This document shows, piece after piece, positions 1-7,122 of a stretch of 64,000 bases of DNA; the first letter of the stretch is position 1, and every line of letters begins with the position of its first letter. Origin of the DNA: Xaviernesmea oryzae (GTDB lineage: Bacteria; Pseudomonadota; Alphaproteobacteria; Rhizobiales; Rhizobiaceae); contig NZ_FOAM01000013.1 of NCBI RefSeq assembly GCF_900109605.1, forward strand, positions 1 through 64,000. The letters run 5' to 3'. The translations under genes and the position numbers were made by a program. The notes beneath the pieces are model-generated. The model did no database searches, was not told the origin of the DNA, and saw nothing but the letters and a program-made list of their open reading frames with translations.

Positions 1-540
1 GGCGCCAAGACCATGGTCGGCTCGTTCACCCGTACCGCATCGGGCGTCTCGATCGGCACGATCAGCTATGACACGTCGAACTCGGTTCTGATCGACACCA
101 ACAACGCCACTAGGGGTGCCCTGACCAAAAGCGTCAACGGGTATACCTACAATGCCAACGGTACGGCAGCCTCCACGGGTACCTACTTCCTGATCAATGC
201 CAGCAGCACCACCTCCGCAACGGGCAGTGTTGTTGAACTGACCTCGGCCACCACAAACGAGCAGGTCGAACAGATGGTCAGCGCCGTCGACACGATGCTG
301 AAGGGCCTGACCGACTCGGCCGCCAACCTTGGCGCCGCCGGCTCGCGCATCGACCTGCAGAATGACTTCGTCAAGGATCTGCGCGACACCATTACCAAGG
401 GTGTCGGTCGCCTCGTCGATGCCGACATGAACGAAGAGTCCACACGCCTGAAGGCTCTGCAGACGCAGCAGCAGCTAGGCATCCAGGCCCTGTCGATCGC
501 CAATTCGAGCTCCGACAGCGTTCTCTCGCTCTTCCGCTAA
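1..540 (+). CDS. Flagellin, C-terminal part (gene truncated by window start)
   Basis: This is the 3' end of a flagellin gene; the frame is open from base 1 and the true start lies upstream of the window. The first visible methionine (base 13) aligns with an internal methionine of the four complete flagellins downstream (motif KTMVGSFTR), so it is not the start. The protein is a filament subunit secreted through the flagellar type III export gate. The C-terminal D0/D1 part (DTITKGVGRLVDADMNEEST then LKALQTQQQLGIQALSIANS) is nearly identical to the next gene, suggesting a recent tandem duplication or gene conversion. It is the fifth flagellin of the array counted with those downstream. Confidence 0.95.
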   Translation, partial: GAKTMVGSFTRTASGVSIGTISYDTSNSVLIDTNNATRGALTKSVNGYTYNANGTAASTGTYFLINASSTTSATGSVVELTSATTNEQVEQMVSAVDTMLKGLTDSAANLGAAGSRIDLQNDFVKDLRDTITKGVGRLVDADMNEESTRLKALQTQQQLGIQALSIANSSSDSVLSLFR

Positions 541-573
541 GCGGATCGGCTTCGACCTGCAAGGTCCCATTCC

Positions 574-598
574 GCCGCGCTCCGAATCGGGGCGCGGC
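574..598 (+). terminator. Hairpin downstream of flagellin 1
   Basis: A 10-bp stem (GCCGCGCTCC pairing with GGGGCGCGGC, one G-U) closes a 5-nt loop 34 bases after the stop codon. No T-run follows, so it is either a weak terminator or a 3'-end stabilising hairpin. Confidence 0.45.
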
Positions 599-898
599 AC
601 CCCCTGGAACGCATCGTGCAGGCTGCGCAGAACCGCATAAGAGGGCCGTATCGAGGCTGAGTTTTGGCCAGGATTCAGGCGTCCTTTCTGATAGAGTTAA
701 CATCGCACCAAAGGATATGATCGACAAAGACTTAATGAATTTTTTAAATCATTGATTTTGATATAGAATTTTCTTAGACGCTCCCAGCGATGCTGACGGG
801 GCGCGTTTGCGCTGTTAAAGATTTCCGTAAGCTTCAGCTGTCAACTTCATCGGGCAGGACGGATTTGGTTTCGTCTCCACCCGGAGATGTTGCTGACT

Positions 899-985
899 GG
901 CATGAGGCCGCCCGTCTTCACCGGTGAGTAATAGAGTCCGGTATGTCCCCCAACCCTGTATCTTGTATCTGAGGGACAATCTCTT
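899..985 (+). promoter_or_regulatory. Flagellin 5' leader with CCGG hairpin
   Basis: The leader of flagellin 2 contains GGCATGAGGCCGCCC (899-913) followed by ACCGG (920-924) and CCGGT (938-942), which can pair around a 13-nt loop, then TATGTCCC. The leaders of flagellins 3 and 4 have the same order of elements (GGCATGA, GGCCGC, CCGG-loop-CCGG, AATGTCCC) at a similar distance from the start codon. In Caulobacter FlbT acts on a flagellin mRNA 5' leader; a flbT gene is present at 17150. That this leader is an FlbT target is inference. Confidence 0.4.
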
Positions 986-1954
986 ATGACCAGCATTATC
1001 ACGAACGCTTCTGCCATCTCCGCGCTGTCGACCCTGCGGTCGATCAGCTCCAGCATGGAAAGCACCCAGGCTCACATTTCTTCGGGCCTGAAGGTCGGTT
1101 CGGCCAAGGACAATGCCGCTTACTGGTCGATCGCCACGACCATGAAGTCCGACGACAAGGCGCTGTCGGCCGTTCAGGACGCGCTCGGCCTCGCTGCCGC
1201 CAAGACCGACACGGCCTATAACGGCCTCGATACCACCATCGACATCGTTTCCACGATCAAGGCCAAGCTGACGACGGCGCGCGAGCCGGGCGCTGACAAG
1301 GACAAGATCAACAAGGAAATCACCGAACTCAAGAACCAGATCATCTCGACGGCCCAGTCCTCGTCCTTCTCCGGCGAAAACTGGCTTTACAACACCTCGT
1401 CGACGGCTCCGACCACCAAGACAATGGTCGGCTCGTTCACTCGCTCGTCCACGGGTTCTGTTTCGGTCGGCACGATCAGCTACGACACGTCGAACTCGGT
1501 TCTGATCGACACCAACGATGCCACCAGGGGCGCGCTGACCAAGGCCGTCACCGGCTACGGCACCTACACCAACGGCACGGCCGGCTCGACGGGCACCTAC
1601 TTCCTGATCAATGCCAGCAGCACGACCTCGGCCGCCGGCTCGGTCGTTTCGATCTCCTCGACCACCACAGACGCGCAGGTCGAGCAGATGCTGAGCGCTG
1701 TTGACACCATGCTGAAGGGCCTGACAGACGCAGCCTCCACGCTCGGTGCCGCCAACAACCGCATCGACACGCAGAACAGCTTCGTCAAGGATCTGCGCGA
1801 CACGATCACCAAGGGTGTTGGCCGCCTTGTGGATGCCGACATGAACGAAGAGTCCACCAAGCTGAAGGCGCTGCAGACGCAGCAGCAGCTCGGCATCCAG
1901 GCCCTGTCGATCGCCAATTCCAGCGCCGACAGCGTCCTCTCGCTCTTCCGCTAA
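986..1954 (+). CDS. Flagellin
   Basis: Complete 322-residue flagellin, filament subunit of the rhizobial complex flagellum, exported and polymerised at the filament tip. The N-terminal D0/D1 region (about 1-140) has the ISSGLKVGSAKDNAAYWSIA motif; the variable centre (about 145-215) is short, lacking a large D2/D3 domain; the C-terminal D1/D0 region ends SVLSLFR. The ATG at 986 is preceded by GAGGGAC at good spacing. It is the second gene in a row of five flagellins, each with its own intergenic leader and, here, a terminator at 1994, so each is probably transcribed separately. The allele letter (flaA, B, C, D) cannot be assigned from sequence alone. Confidence 0.95.
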   Translation: MTSIITNASAISALSTLRSISSSMESTQAHISSGLKVGSAKDNAAYWSIATTMKSDDKALSAVQDALGLAAAKTDTAYNGLDTTIDIVSTIKAKLTTAREPGADKDKINKEITELKNQIISTAQSSSFSGENWLYNTSSTAPTTKTMVGSFTRSSTGSVSVGTISYDTSNSVLIDTNDATRGALTKAVTGYGTYTNGTAGSTGTYFLINASSTTSAAGSVVSISSTTTDAQVEQMLSAVDTMLKGLTDAASTLGAANNRIDTQNSFVKDLRDTITKGVGRLVDADMNEESTKLKALQTQQQLGIQALSIANSSADSVLSLFR

Positions 1955-1993
1955 GCGCTCGTTAGAGCGCCATATCGGCCGAAGCAAAACAGA

Positions 1994-2023
1994 CCGCGTC
2001 TCCCCACGGAGGCGCGGTTTTTT
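1994..2023 (+). terminator. Rho-independent terminator after flagellin 2
   Basis: A 10-bp stem (CCGCGTCTCC with GGAGGCGCGG, one G-U) with a CCAC loop is followed directly by TTTTTT, 40 bases past the stop codon. It shows that flagellins 2 and 3 are separate transcription units. Confidence 0.9.
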
Positions 2024-2053
2024 ATGTTTTCGTTTTTTATCATGAGCTTTAGT

Positions 2054-2206
2054 ATTCATTAACCATAATGGTGTTTTCTATAAGCATCGAAACGGCGGGT
2101 TAACCAACAATCCGAAGACGTTAGCAGGCATGACGCTGGCCGCCGCTTTCCCGGTAATATCCGGAATGTCCCTTTCCATTCTCTGTTCACAAGGGGCAGT
2201 TCTCCA
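2054..2206 (+). repeat. Duplicated flagellin promoter/leader, copy 1
   Basis: These 153 bases before flagellin 3 recur before flagellin 4 (3281-3433) with no gap and about 10 differences (around 93% identity). The block starts with ATTCATTAACCATAATGG, containing a TTAACCAT CtrA-type half-site (2059-2066) and the 11-nt palindrome ACCATAATGGT, and carries a second TTAACC at 2101. It ends with AAGGGGCAG before the ATG. The coding sequences continue highly similar, so the duplication unit was promoter plus gene. Confidence 0.85.
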
Positions 2207-3181
2207 ATGACAAGCATCATCACCAACATCGCCGCTCTTAACGCTCTCTCGACGCTGCGGACACTCGCCGGAAACATGGAAACGGTGCAGAGTAATGTTT
2301 CCTCCGGCCTTCGCGTCCAGACGGCTGCCGACAATGCCGCTTACTGGTCGATCGCCACGACCATGAAGTCCGACAACAAGGCGCTGTCGGCCGTTGCCGA
2401 CGCGCTGGGTCTGGGAGCAGCCAAGGCCGATGTTGCCTATACCGGCCTCGACAATGCCGTCGAGATCGTCAAGCAGATCAAGGCTAAGCTGGTGACCGCC
2501 CGCGAACCGGGCGTAGACAAGGGCAAGATCGATAAGGAACTGACGGAGCTGAAGAACCAGCTCGTCTCGACATCGCAATCTGCGTCGTTCTCCGGCGAAA
2601 ACTGGCTCTACAACACCTCGTCGACGGCGCTCGGCACCAAGCAGATGGTCGGCTCCTTCACGCGGTCGCCGTCTGGTACGATTGCCATCAACACGGTCAA
2701 CTTCGATGCCTCGACCTCGTGCCTGATCGATACCAATACCTACTCGAACGGCGCATTGACCAAGACCGTTACGGGCTATGGCTCTTACGTCAATGGCGTC
2801 GCCGGCTCGACGGGCACTTACTTCCTGATCAGCACCAGCAATGCTGCGCAAAACTCGGCCGGTTCCGCGATTTCGATCTCAACGCAGACCACCGATGCTC
2901 AGGTCGAGCAGATGCTGAGTTCTGTGGAAGTCATCCTGCAGAACCTGACAAATGCCGCCGCCACGCTCGGCGCCACAAAGAGCCGCCTCGATCTCCAAAC
3001 AAGTTTCACATCCAGCCTGATGGACACGATCACCAAGGGTGTCGGCCGCTTGATCGATGCGGACATGAACGAGGCATCCACCCGCCTGAAGGCTCTGCAG
3101 ACACAGCAACAGCTGGGCATCCAGGCTCTGTCGATCGCCAACTCCAGCGCCGACAGCATCCTGTCGCTGTTCCGCTCGTAA
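2207..3181 (+). CDS. Flagellin
   Basis: Complete 324-residue flagellin with the conserved N-terminal (SSGLRVQTAADNAAYWSIAT) and C-terminal (GVGRLIDADMNEASTRLKAL) polymerisation domains and a short variable centre (residues about 150-225). Compared with its neighbour at 3434 it shows the same leader and long identical DNA blocks, differing mainly in the central exposed region. It has a cysteine in the variable region (TSCLIDTNT), unlike the valine of its paralogues, which is uncommon for a surface-exposed filament domain. It is probably a minor or partner subunit of a heteropolymeric complex filament, by analogy with Sinorhizobium and Agrobacterium. Confidence 0.95.
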   Translation: MTSIITNIAALNALSTLRTLAGNMETVQSNVSSGLRVQTAADNAAYWSIATTMKSDNKALSAVADALGLGAAKADVAYTGLDNAVEIVKQIKAKLVTAREPGVDKGKIDKELTELKNQLVSTSQSASFSGENWLYNTSSTALGTKQMVGSFTRSPSGTIAINTVNFDASTSCLIDTNTYSNGALTKTVTGYGSYVNGVAGSTGTYFLISTSNAAQNSAGSAISISTQTTDAQVEQMLSSVEVILQNLTNAAATLGATKSRLDLQTSFTSSLMDTITKGVGRLIDADMNEASTRLKALQTQQQLGIQALSIANSSADSILSLFRS

Positions 3182-3280
3182 GGCCGTATTGTCGGTTGAC
3201 CGACATGCAAATTCGAAAGGCAGTCGCGCCCTACAAAGGGCGCGGCTTACATATTTTGCGTCTGCCTCAACTATTTCAGC

Positions 3281-3433
3281 ATTCATTAACCATAATGGTG
3301 TTTTCTAACGTCATCGAAACGGCGGGTTAACCAACAATCCGAAGACGTTAGCAGGCATGACGCTGGCCGCTGTTTCCCCGGTACCGTCCGGAATGTCCCT
3401 TTCCATTCTCTGTTCACAAGGGGCAGTTCTCCA
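3281..3433 (+). repeat. Duplicated flagellin promoter/leader, copy 2
   Basis: Second copy of the 153-nt leader at 2054-2206, offset by exactly 1227 bases and ungapped up to and beyond the start codon. Differences cluster in two short patches (around 3308-3311 and 3371-3389), leaving the TTAACCAT half-site (3286-3293), the GGCATGA motif, the CCGG...CCGG pair and the ribosome-binding region unchanged. Confidence 0.85.
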
Positions 3434-4405
3434 ATGACAAGCATCATCACCAACACCGCCGCACTTTCCGCTCTCTCCACGCTGCGCAGCATCGCCAGCA
3501 ACATGGAAAACGTACAGAGCAACGTTTCCACGGGACTGCGCGTGCAGACTGCGGCAGACAACGCCGCTTACTGGTCGATCGCCACGACCATGAAGTCCGA
3601 CAACAAGGCCCTGTCCGCCGTCTCCGACGCGCTGGGCCTGGCTGCCGCCAAGACGGACACGGCCTATACCGGTCTTAATAACGCCGTTGAAATCGTCACC
3701 CAGATCAAGGCCAAGCTGGTGGCTGCTCGCGAGCCGGGCGTCGACAAGAGCAAGATCGACAAGGAACTGACCGAGCTGAAGAACCAGCTGGTTTCCACGG
3801 CACAGTCCGCCTCGTTCTCCGGCGAAAACTGGCTCTACAACACCTCGTCGACCGCGACGGGCACCAAGCAGATGGTCGGCTCCTTCACCCGGTCGCCGTC
3901 CGGTGCAGTTTCCATCAACACCATCAACTTCGACGCATCCACCTCGGTCCTGGTCGACACCAACACCGCCAGCCGCGGGCTCCTGACCCAGGCCGTCACC
4001 GGTTACGGCAGCTACACCAACGGCACGGCCGGCTCCACCGGCACCTACTTCCTGATCAATGCCAGCAGCACGACCTCGGCCGCAGGCTCGGTCATCTCGA
4101 TTTCCTCGGCGACCACGGATGCCCAGGTCGAACAGATGGTCAGCGCGGTGGAAGCGATCCTTCAGAACCTCACCAACGCCGCTGCCACGCTCGGCGCTAC
4201 CAAGAGCCGCGTGGATCTGCAGGACAGCTTCATGTCCAACCTGATGGACACGATCACCAAGGGCGTCGGTCGCCTTGTCGATGCCGACATGAACGAAGAG
4301 TCCACCCGCTTGAAGGCGCTGCAGACGCAACAGCAGCTCGGTATCCAGGCGCTTTCGATCGCCAATTCGAGCTCCGATAGCATCCTGTCGCTGTTCCGCT
4401 CGTAA
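3434..4405 (+). CDS. Flagellin
   Basis: Complete 323-residue flagellin, fourth of the tandem set, with the same domain layout as its neighbours: N-terminal D0/D1 (STGLRVQTAADNAAYWSIAT), central variable segment about 150-220, C-terminal D1/D0 ending SILSLFRS. N-terminal and C-terminal DNA is closest to the gene at 2207, whereas the central NASSTTSAAGSV block is closest to the gene at 986. This mosaic pattern indicates gene conversion within the array. Expression is probably independent: the gene has its own leader (3281-3433) and is followed by a strong terminator (4449). Confidence 0.95.
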   Translation: MTSIITNTAALSALSTLRSIASNMENVQSNVSTGLRVQTAADNAAYWSIATTMKSDNKALSAVSDALGLAAAKTDTAYTGLNNAVEIVTQIKAKLVAAREPGVDKSKIDKELTELKNQLVSTAQSASFSGENWLYNTSSTATGTKQMVGSFTRSPSGAVSINTINFDASTSVLVDTNTASRGLLTQAVTGYGSYTNGTAGSTGTYFLINASSTTSAAGSVISISSATTDAQVEQMVSAVEAILQNLTNAAATLGATKSRVDLQDSFMSNLMDTITKGVGRLVDADMNEESTRLKALQTQQQLGIQALSIANSSSDSILSLFRS

Positions 4406-4448
4406 GTGCCCGGCGCCTTCGCGCGCAGGTCGATCGTTTCACCAAAGG

Positions 4449-4482
4449 CCGTCCTTCCCGAAAGGGGAGGGCGGTCTTTTTC
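4449..4482 (+). terminator. Rho-independent terminator after flagellin 4
   Basis: An 11-bp stem (CCGTCCTTCCC with GGGGAGGGCGG, two G-U pairs) closed by a GAAA tetraloop is followed by TCTTTTTC. Confidence 0.9.
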
Positions 4483-4703
4483 GTTGTCCTCAATCTAGGA
4501 CATCATGCTTGCCTGGCGCTGGCGAGGAGCAGGCGCCCTAGCTGTTTTACGCCCGCAAGCTTCGCACAGTGTCTGCCCCTTATTTCCCTTCTTTACGTCG
4601 TTGGGCGCCGTTTCAAAGACGGCTGCGCGGTCATGATGGCCGCGAAAACTTGGTATGAAAGATTGACGATTTCTTCATCTTTCTTACCGCGAAGGATCTC
4701 CTA

Positions 4704-4744
4704 TTAAGGTTTTCTTAACCAACCGGCCATTAAGTTTTCATTAA
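4704..4744 (+). promoter_or_regulatory. Two tandem TTAA-N7-TTAA motifs (candidate CtrA sites)
   Basis: TTAAGGTTTTCTTAAC at 4704-4719 and TTAAGTTTTCATTAA at 4730-4744 both match the CtrA full-site consensus TTAA-N7-TTAA(C). They start 26 bases apart and share GTTTTC in the spacer. They lie 184-224 bases upstream of the start codon of flagellin 5. CtrA controls flagellar and cell-cycle genes in alphaproteobacteria; its action here is inferred from motif and context. Confidence 0.5.
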
Positions 4745-4927
4745 TCGCAGGAGGCTGCCGGCAACGGCAAGCGCATGAGGCTCTCCCCCTGCCACCGGAG
4801 CACGCCCCGGATGCTTCATCGGGCACGCCTTGCGACGTCATGTCGGGGCCGCCCGCTCGATTTTCCTTCCCGCCAGCCGGAATGACCGAAACCGCGACGG
4901 GACATTTTTAAAAACAGGGCACGAACA

Positions 4928-5905
4928 ATGACCAGCATTCTGACCAATACCGCCGCGCTGGCCGCACTGCAGACGCTTCGCGGCATCAACAGGAACATGG
5001 ACGAGGTGCAAAACCGCGTCTCCTCCGGCTATCGCGTGGAAACAGCGGCCGACAACGCTGCTTACTGGTCGATCGCCACGACGATGCGCTCCGACAATTC
5101 GGCGCTCTCAACCGTCGAAGATGCGCTGGGCCTCGGCGCGGCCAAGGTTGATACCTCCTATTCGGCGCTTAATTCGGTCGTCGACATCATGACCACCATC
5201 AAGCAAAAGCTGGTCGCCGCCCGCGAGCCGGGTGTCGACAAGAGCAAGATCGACAAGGAACTCTCCGAACTCAAGAAGCAGATCGAATCGGCAGCGCAGT
5301 CGGCCTCCTTCTCGGGTGAAAACTGGCTCTACAACACCAGCGCGAATCCCATCGGCACCAAGTCAATCGTCAGCTCCTTCACGCGCTCGGCTTCGGGTTC
5401 GGTTGCCGTCACGACGCTCGATTACGACACCACCAACTCTGTTCTGATCGACACCAAAAATGCCTCACGCGGCTTGCTGACTAACACCTATGGAGTCGAG
5501 CAGGGCAATTCTCCTGCGACAGGCACGGCCAACGCCACCTATTATCTCATTCAGCCTTCCGGTGGCACTGCATGGGGGGGCACCGCGTCCTCGATCACTC
5601 TCACCGCCACGACCACAAACGCGGACGTGGACGGCATGCTGTCCGCCGTGGAAAACATGTTGAAGACGCTGACCAACTCGGCCGCGACGCTCGGCGCGAT
5701 CACCAAGCGCATCGACCTTCAGTCAAGTTTCGTCGCCAACCTGCGTTCGGTGATCGACAAGGGCGTAGGCCGTCTGGTCGATGCGGATATGAATGAGGAA
5801 TCCACGCGCCTGAAGGCGCTGCAGACCCAGCAGCAGCTGGGCATCCAGGCGCTTTCCATCGCCAACACCAATTCCGAAAACATCCTGAAGCTGTTCCAGT
5901 CCTAA
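4928..5905 (+). CDS. Flagellin (most divergent copy)
   Basis: Complete 325-residue flagellin, last of the array. It keeps the N-terminal (SSGYRVETAADNAAYWSIAT) and C-terminal (GVGRLVDADMNEESTRLKAL) domains but differs more than the others: an altered central region (GVEQGNSPATGTANATYYLI), and a C-terminus ending NILKLFQS instead of SILSLFR(S). It also has a different leader with candidate CtrA sites, so it is probably regulated differently from copies 1-4. Orthology to flaC or flaD of Sinorhizobium is plausible from its position next to the motB operon but cannot be proved here. Confidence 0.93.
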   Translation: MTSILTNTAALAALQTLRGINRNMDEVQNRVSSGYRVETAADNAAYWSIATTMRSDNSALSTVEDALGLGAAKVDTSYSALNSVVDIMTTIKQKLVAAREPGVDKSKIDKELSELKKQIESAAQSASFSGENWLYNTSANPIGTKSIVSSFTRSASGSVAVTTLDYDTTNSVLIDTKNASRGLLTNTYGVEQGNSPATGTANATYYLIQPSGGTAWGGTASSITLTATTTNADVDGMLSAVENMLKTLTNSAATLGAITKRIDLQSSFVANLRSVIDKGVGRLVDADMNEESTRLKALQTQQQLGIQALSIANTNSENILKLFQS

Positions 5906-6465
5906 CAGCAACCCGGCGTGTGCCGTTTCCGGCTGGACAATGCCAGCGGGAGAGGGCCTCGCCCACGATGCGGCTGGTCGATCGACCCTCTCGCCGCATC
6001 CGCACGAGTTTCGTCCCGCCGCGGTCATCGGCGTGGCGATCGCGTTGGATCGCGTTTTGCCCAGGCGCGGTCCAACCCTCTTCAGCTTGTCCCCGCCACC
6101 ATCGGCCGGAACGCAGCACCTCCGCCCTAAGACGGAGCCTATGGGCCACCTTCGCGCAAGTTTGACCTTCTAGGACATGATCTACAGTCATGTGAGAAAG
6201 ATCCGTTTGTCAGGCGCCGGGAAAGGCGTCGCGGCGCTTTCCGGCTGTCGGCTTGGCCTTGCCGCCCTGCCGCCGCTCGTGTCCGGCGCCGATCCGGCCA
6301 GGCCAATCGCCTTCGCATCATCGAAGGCGCGTGCCGGCTGGCGGAGCGTCGATGCGGATTGAAGATGTCGGTCGAGACGGCGCTCTGTGCTGTCCTGGCC
6401 CAAGGAGGCGTTCTCCCCGTGTCATCGCAGGTCGTATCTCCCGTGTCGAAAGAAGGCAGCCGCTC
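5906..6465 (+). other. Intergenic region between the flagellins and the motB operon
   Basis: These 560 bases contain several overlapping open frames in all + frames, but none has a convincing ribosome-binding site or recognisable protein. It probably holds the 3' end of the last flagellin transcript and the promoter of the 6466-11743 operon; no clear terminator was found. Confidence 0.5.
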
Positions 6466-7122
6466 ATGAGCGCCTCCTCGCTTTCGCGCTATCTCAAGGA
6501 TTTCAGCGCGCCCGCCATCGACATTCAGATGGGCGGCTCGTCCAGCTTTTTTGGCGATCTGGATGTCGCGGATGCGCCGATCATGCCCGCCGTGCCGGCT
6601 CTCCCCAAGATCGACATCGATGCCGAGCGCCTTCAGGCCCGGCAGGATGGGCGCGCGGAAGCCGAGGCCGAGCTGAATGAGCGTCATGCAGCTGTGATCG
6701 CGGCACTGGAGGCGCGTCATCGGGAAGAGCTCGATGCGCAGCGTGCCGCACTCGGTGCCGAAGCCGCCGAGCGGATCGCCTCTCGTTTCAAGGAGCTGTC
6801 CACGGCGATCGTCGAGCATCTCGGCAACGAGGCCGCGCGCGCCTTGGCACCCGTGCTGCAGGATGCACTGGCCCGCAAGGCGGTCAGCGATCTCTCGCGC
6901 ACGCTGAAGCGCAGCCTCGCCGAGGGGGAGGCTTGTCGCATCGTCGTCACGGGTCCCCTGATCCTGTTTGAGGCGCTTCGCGCCGAACTGGGCGATATCG
7001 CCGAAGCGAGTTTCCGCCATGTGGAGGCAGAGGACATCGATCTCTCGGTTGATCTTGGCGGGCCGATCCTGGTGACGCGCATGTCCGCCTTCGCCAAAGC
7101 CGTTGGAAAGGTCCTGGCATGA
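6466..7122 (+). CDS. Unassigned flagellar protein, FliH-like architecture
   Basis: A 218-residue protein directly upstream of and overlapping motB by ATGA, so co-translated with the stator genes. The open frame extends upstream, but the protein-like sequence begins at the ATG at 6466. Layout: a short N-terminal region (1-50), a charged, Ala/Glu/Arg-rich predicted coiled coil (about 52-100, AEAEAELNERHAAVIAALEA) and a compact C-terminal domain with CRIVVTGPLILFEALRAELG. A coiled coil followed by a globular end with a 'V..P..L..L' strand-helix is the layout of FliH/YscL, the regulator of the FliI export ATPase. No motif proves this. The alternative is a rhizobial motility protein of unknown function, conserved at this position upstream of motB in relatives. 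Confidence 0.7.
   Translation: MSASSLSRYLKDFSAPAIDIQMGGSSSFFGDLDVADAPIMPAVPALPKIDIDAERLQARQDGRAEAEAELNERHAAVIAALEARHREELDAQRAALGAEAAERIASRFKELSTAIVEHLGNEAARALAPVLQDALARKAVSDLSRTLKRSLAEGEACRIVVTGPLILFEALRAELGDIAEASFRHVEAEDIDLSVDLGGPILVTRMSAFAKAVGKVLA

Larger units (their letters stand above)
541..985 (+). other. Intergenic region between flagellins 1 and 2
   Basis: No gene is seen in these 445 bases. It contains a GC-rich hairpin just after the first flagellin (574-598), an AT-rich stretch around 690-780 that probably holds the promoter of the second flagellin, and a structured leader (about 899-985) resembling those of flagellins 3 and 4. Confidence 0.6.
4406..4927 (+). other. Long intergenic region before flagellin 5
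   Basis: No gene is seen in 522 bases. It contains a terminator (4449-4482), an AT-rich segment with two TTAA-N7-TTAA sites (4704-4744), and a leader of roughly 180 bases that differs from those of the other flagellins. Confidence 0.6.

Noticed and set aside
574-598. Intrinsic terminator with U-tract after the first flagellin
   Set aside because: The stem is real but no T-run follows; listed only as a hairpin with low confidence.
732-748. TTAA-N8-TTAA near 732, resembling a CtrA site
   Set aside because: The spacer is 8 rather than 7 bases, so it does not match the consensus.
815-2059. Long open frame antisense to flagellin 2 (414 codons, - strand)
   Set aside because: It is a shadow of the coding strand in a high-GC, codon-biased gene; its composition is Arg/Gly-rich and similar shadows occur under every flagellin. 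No ribosome-binding site.
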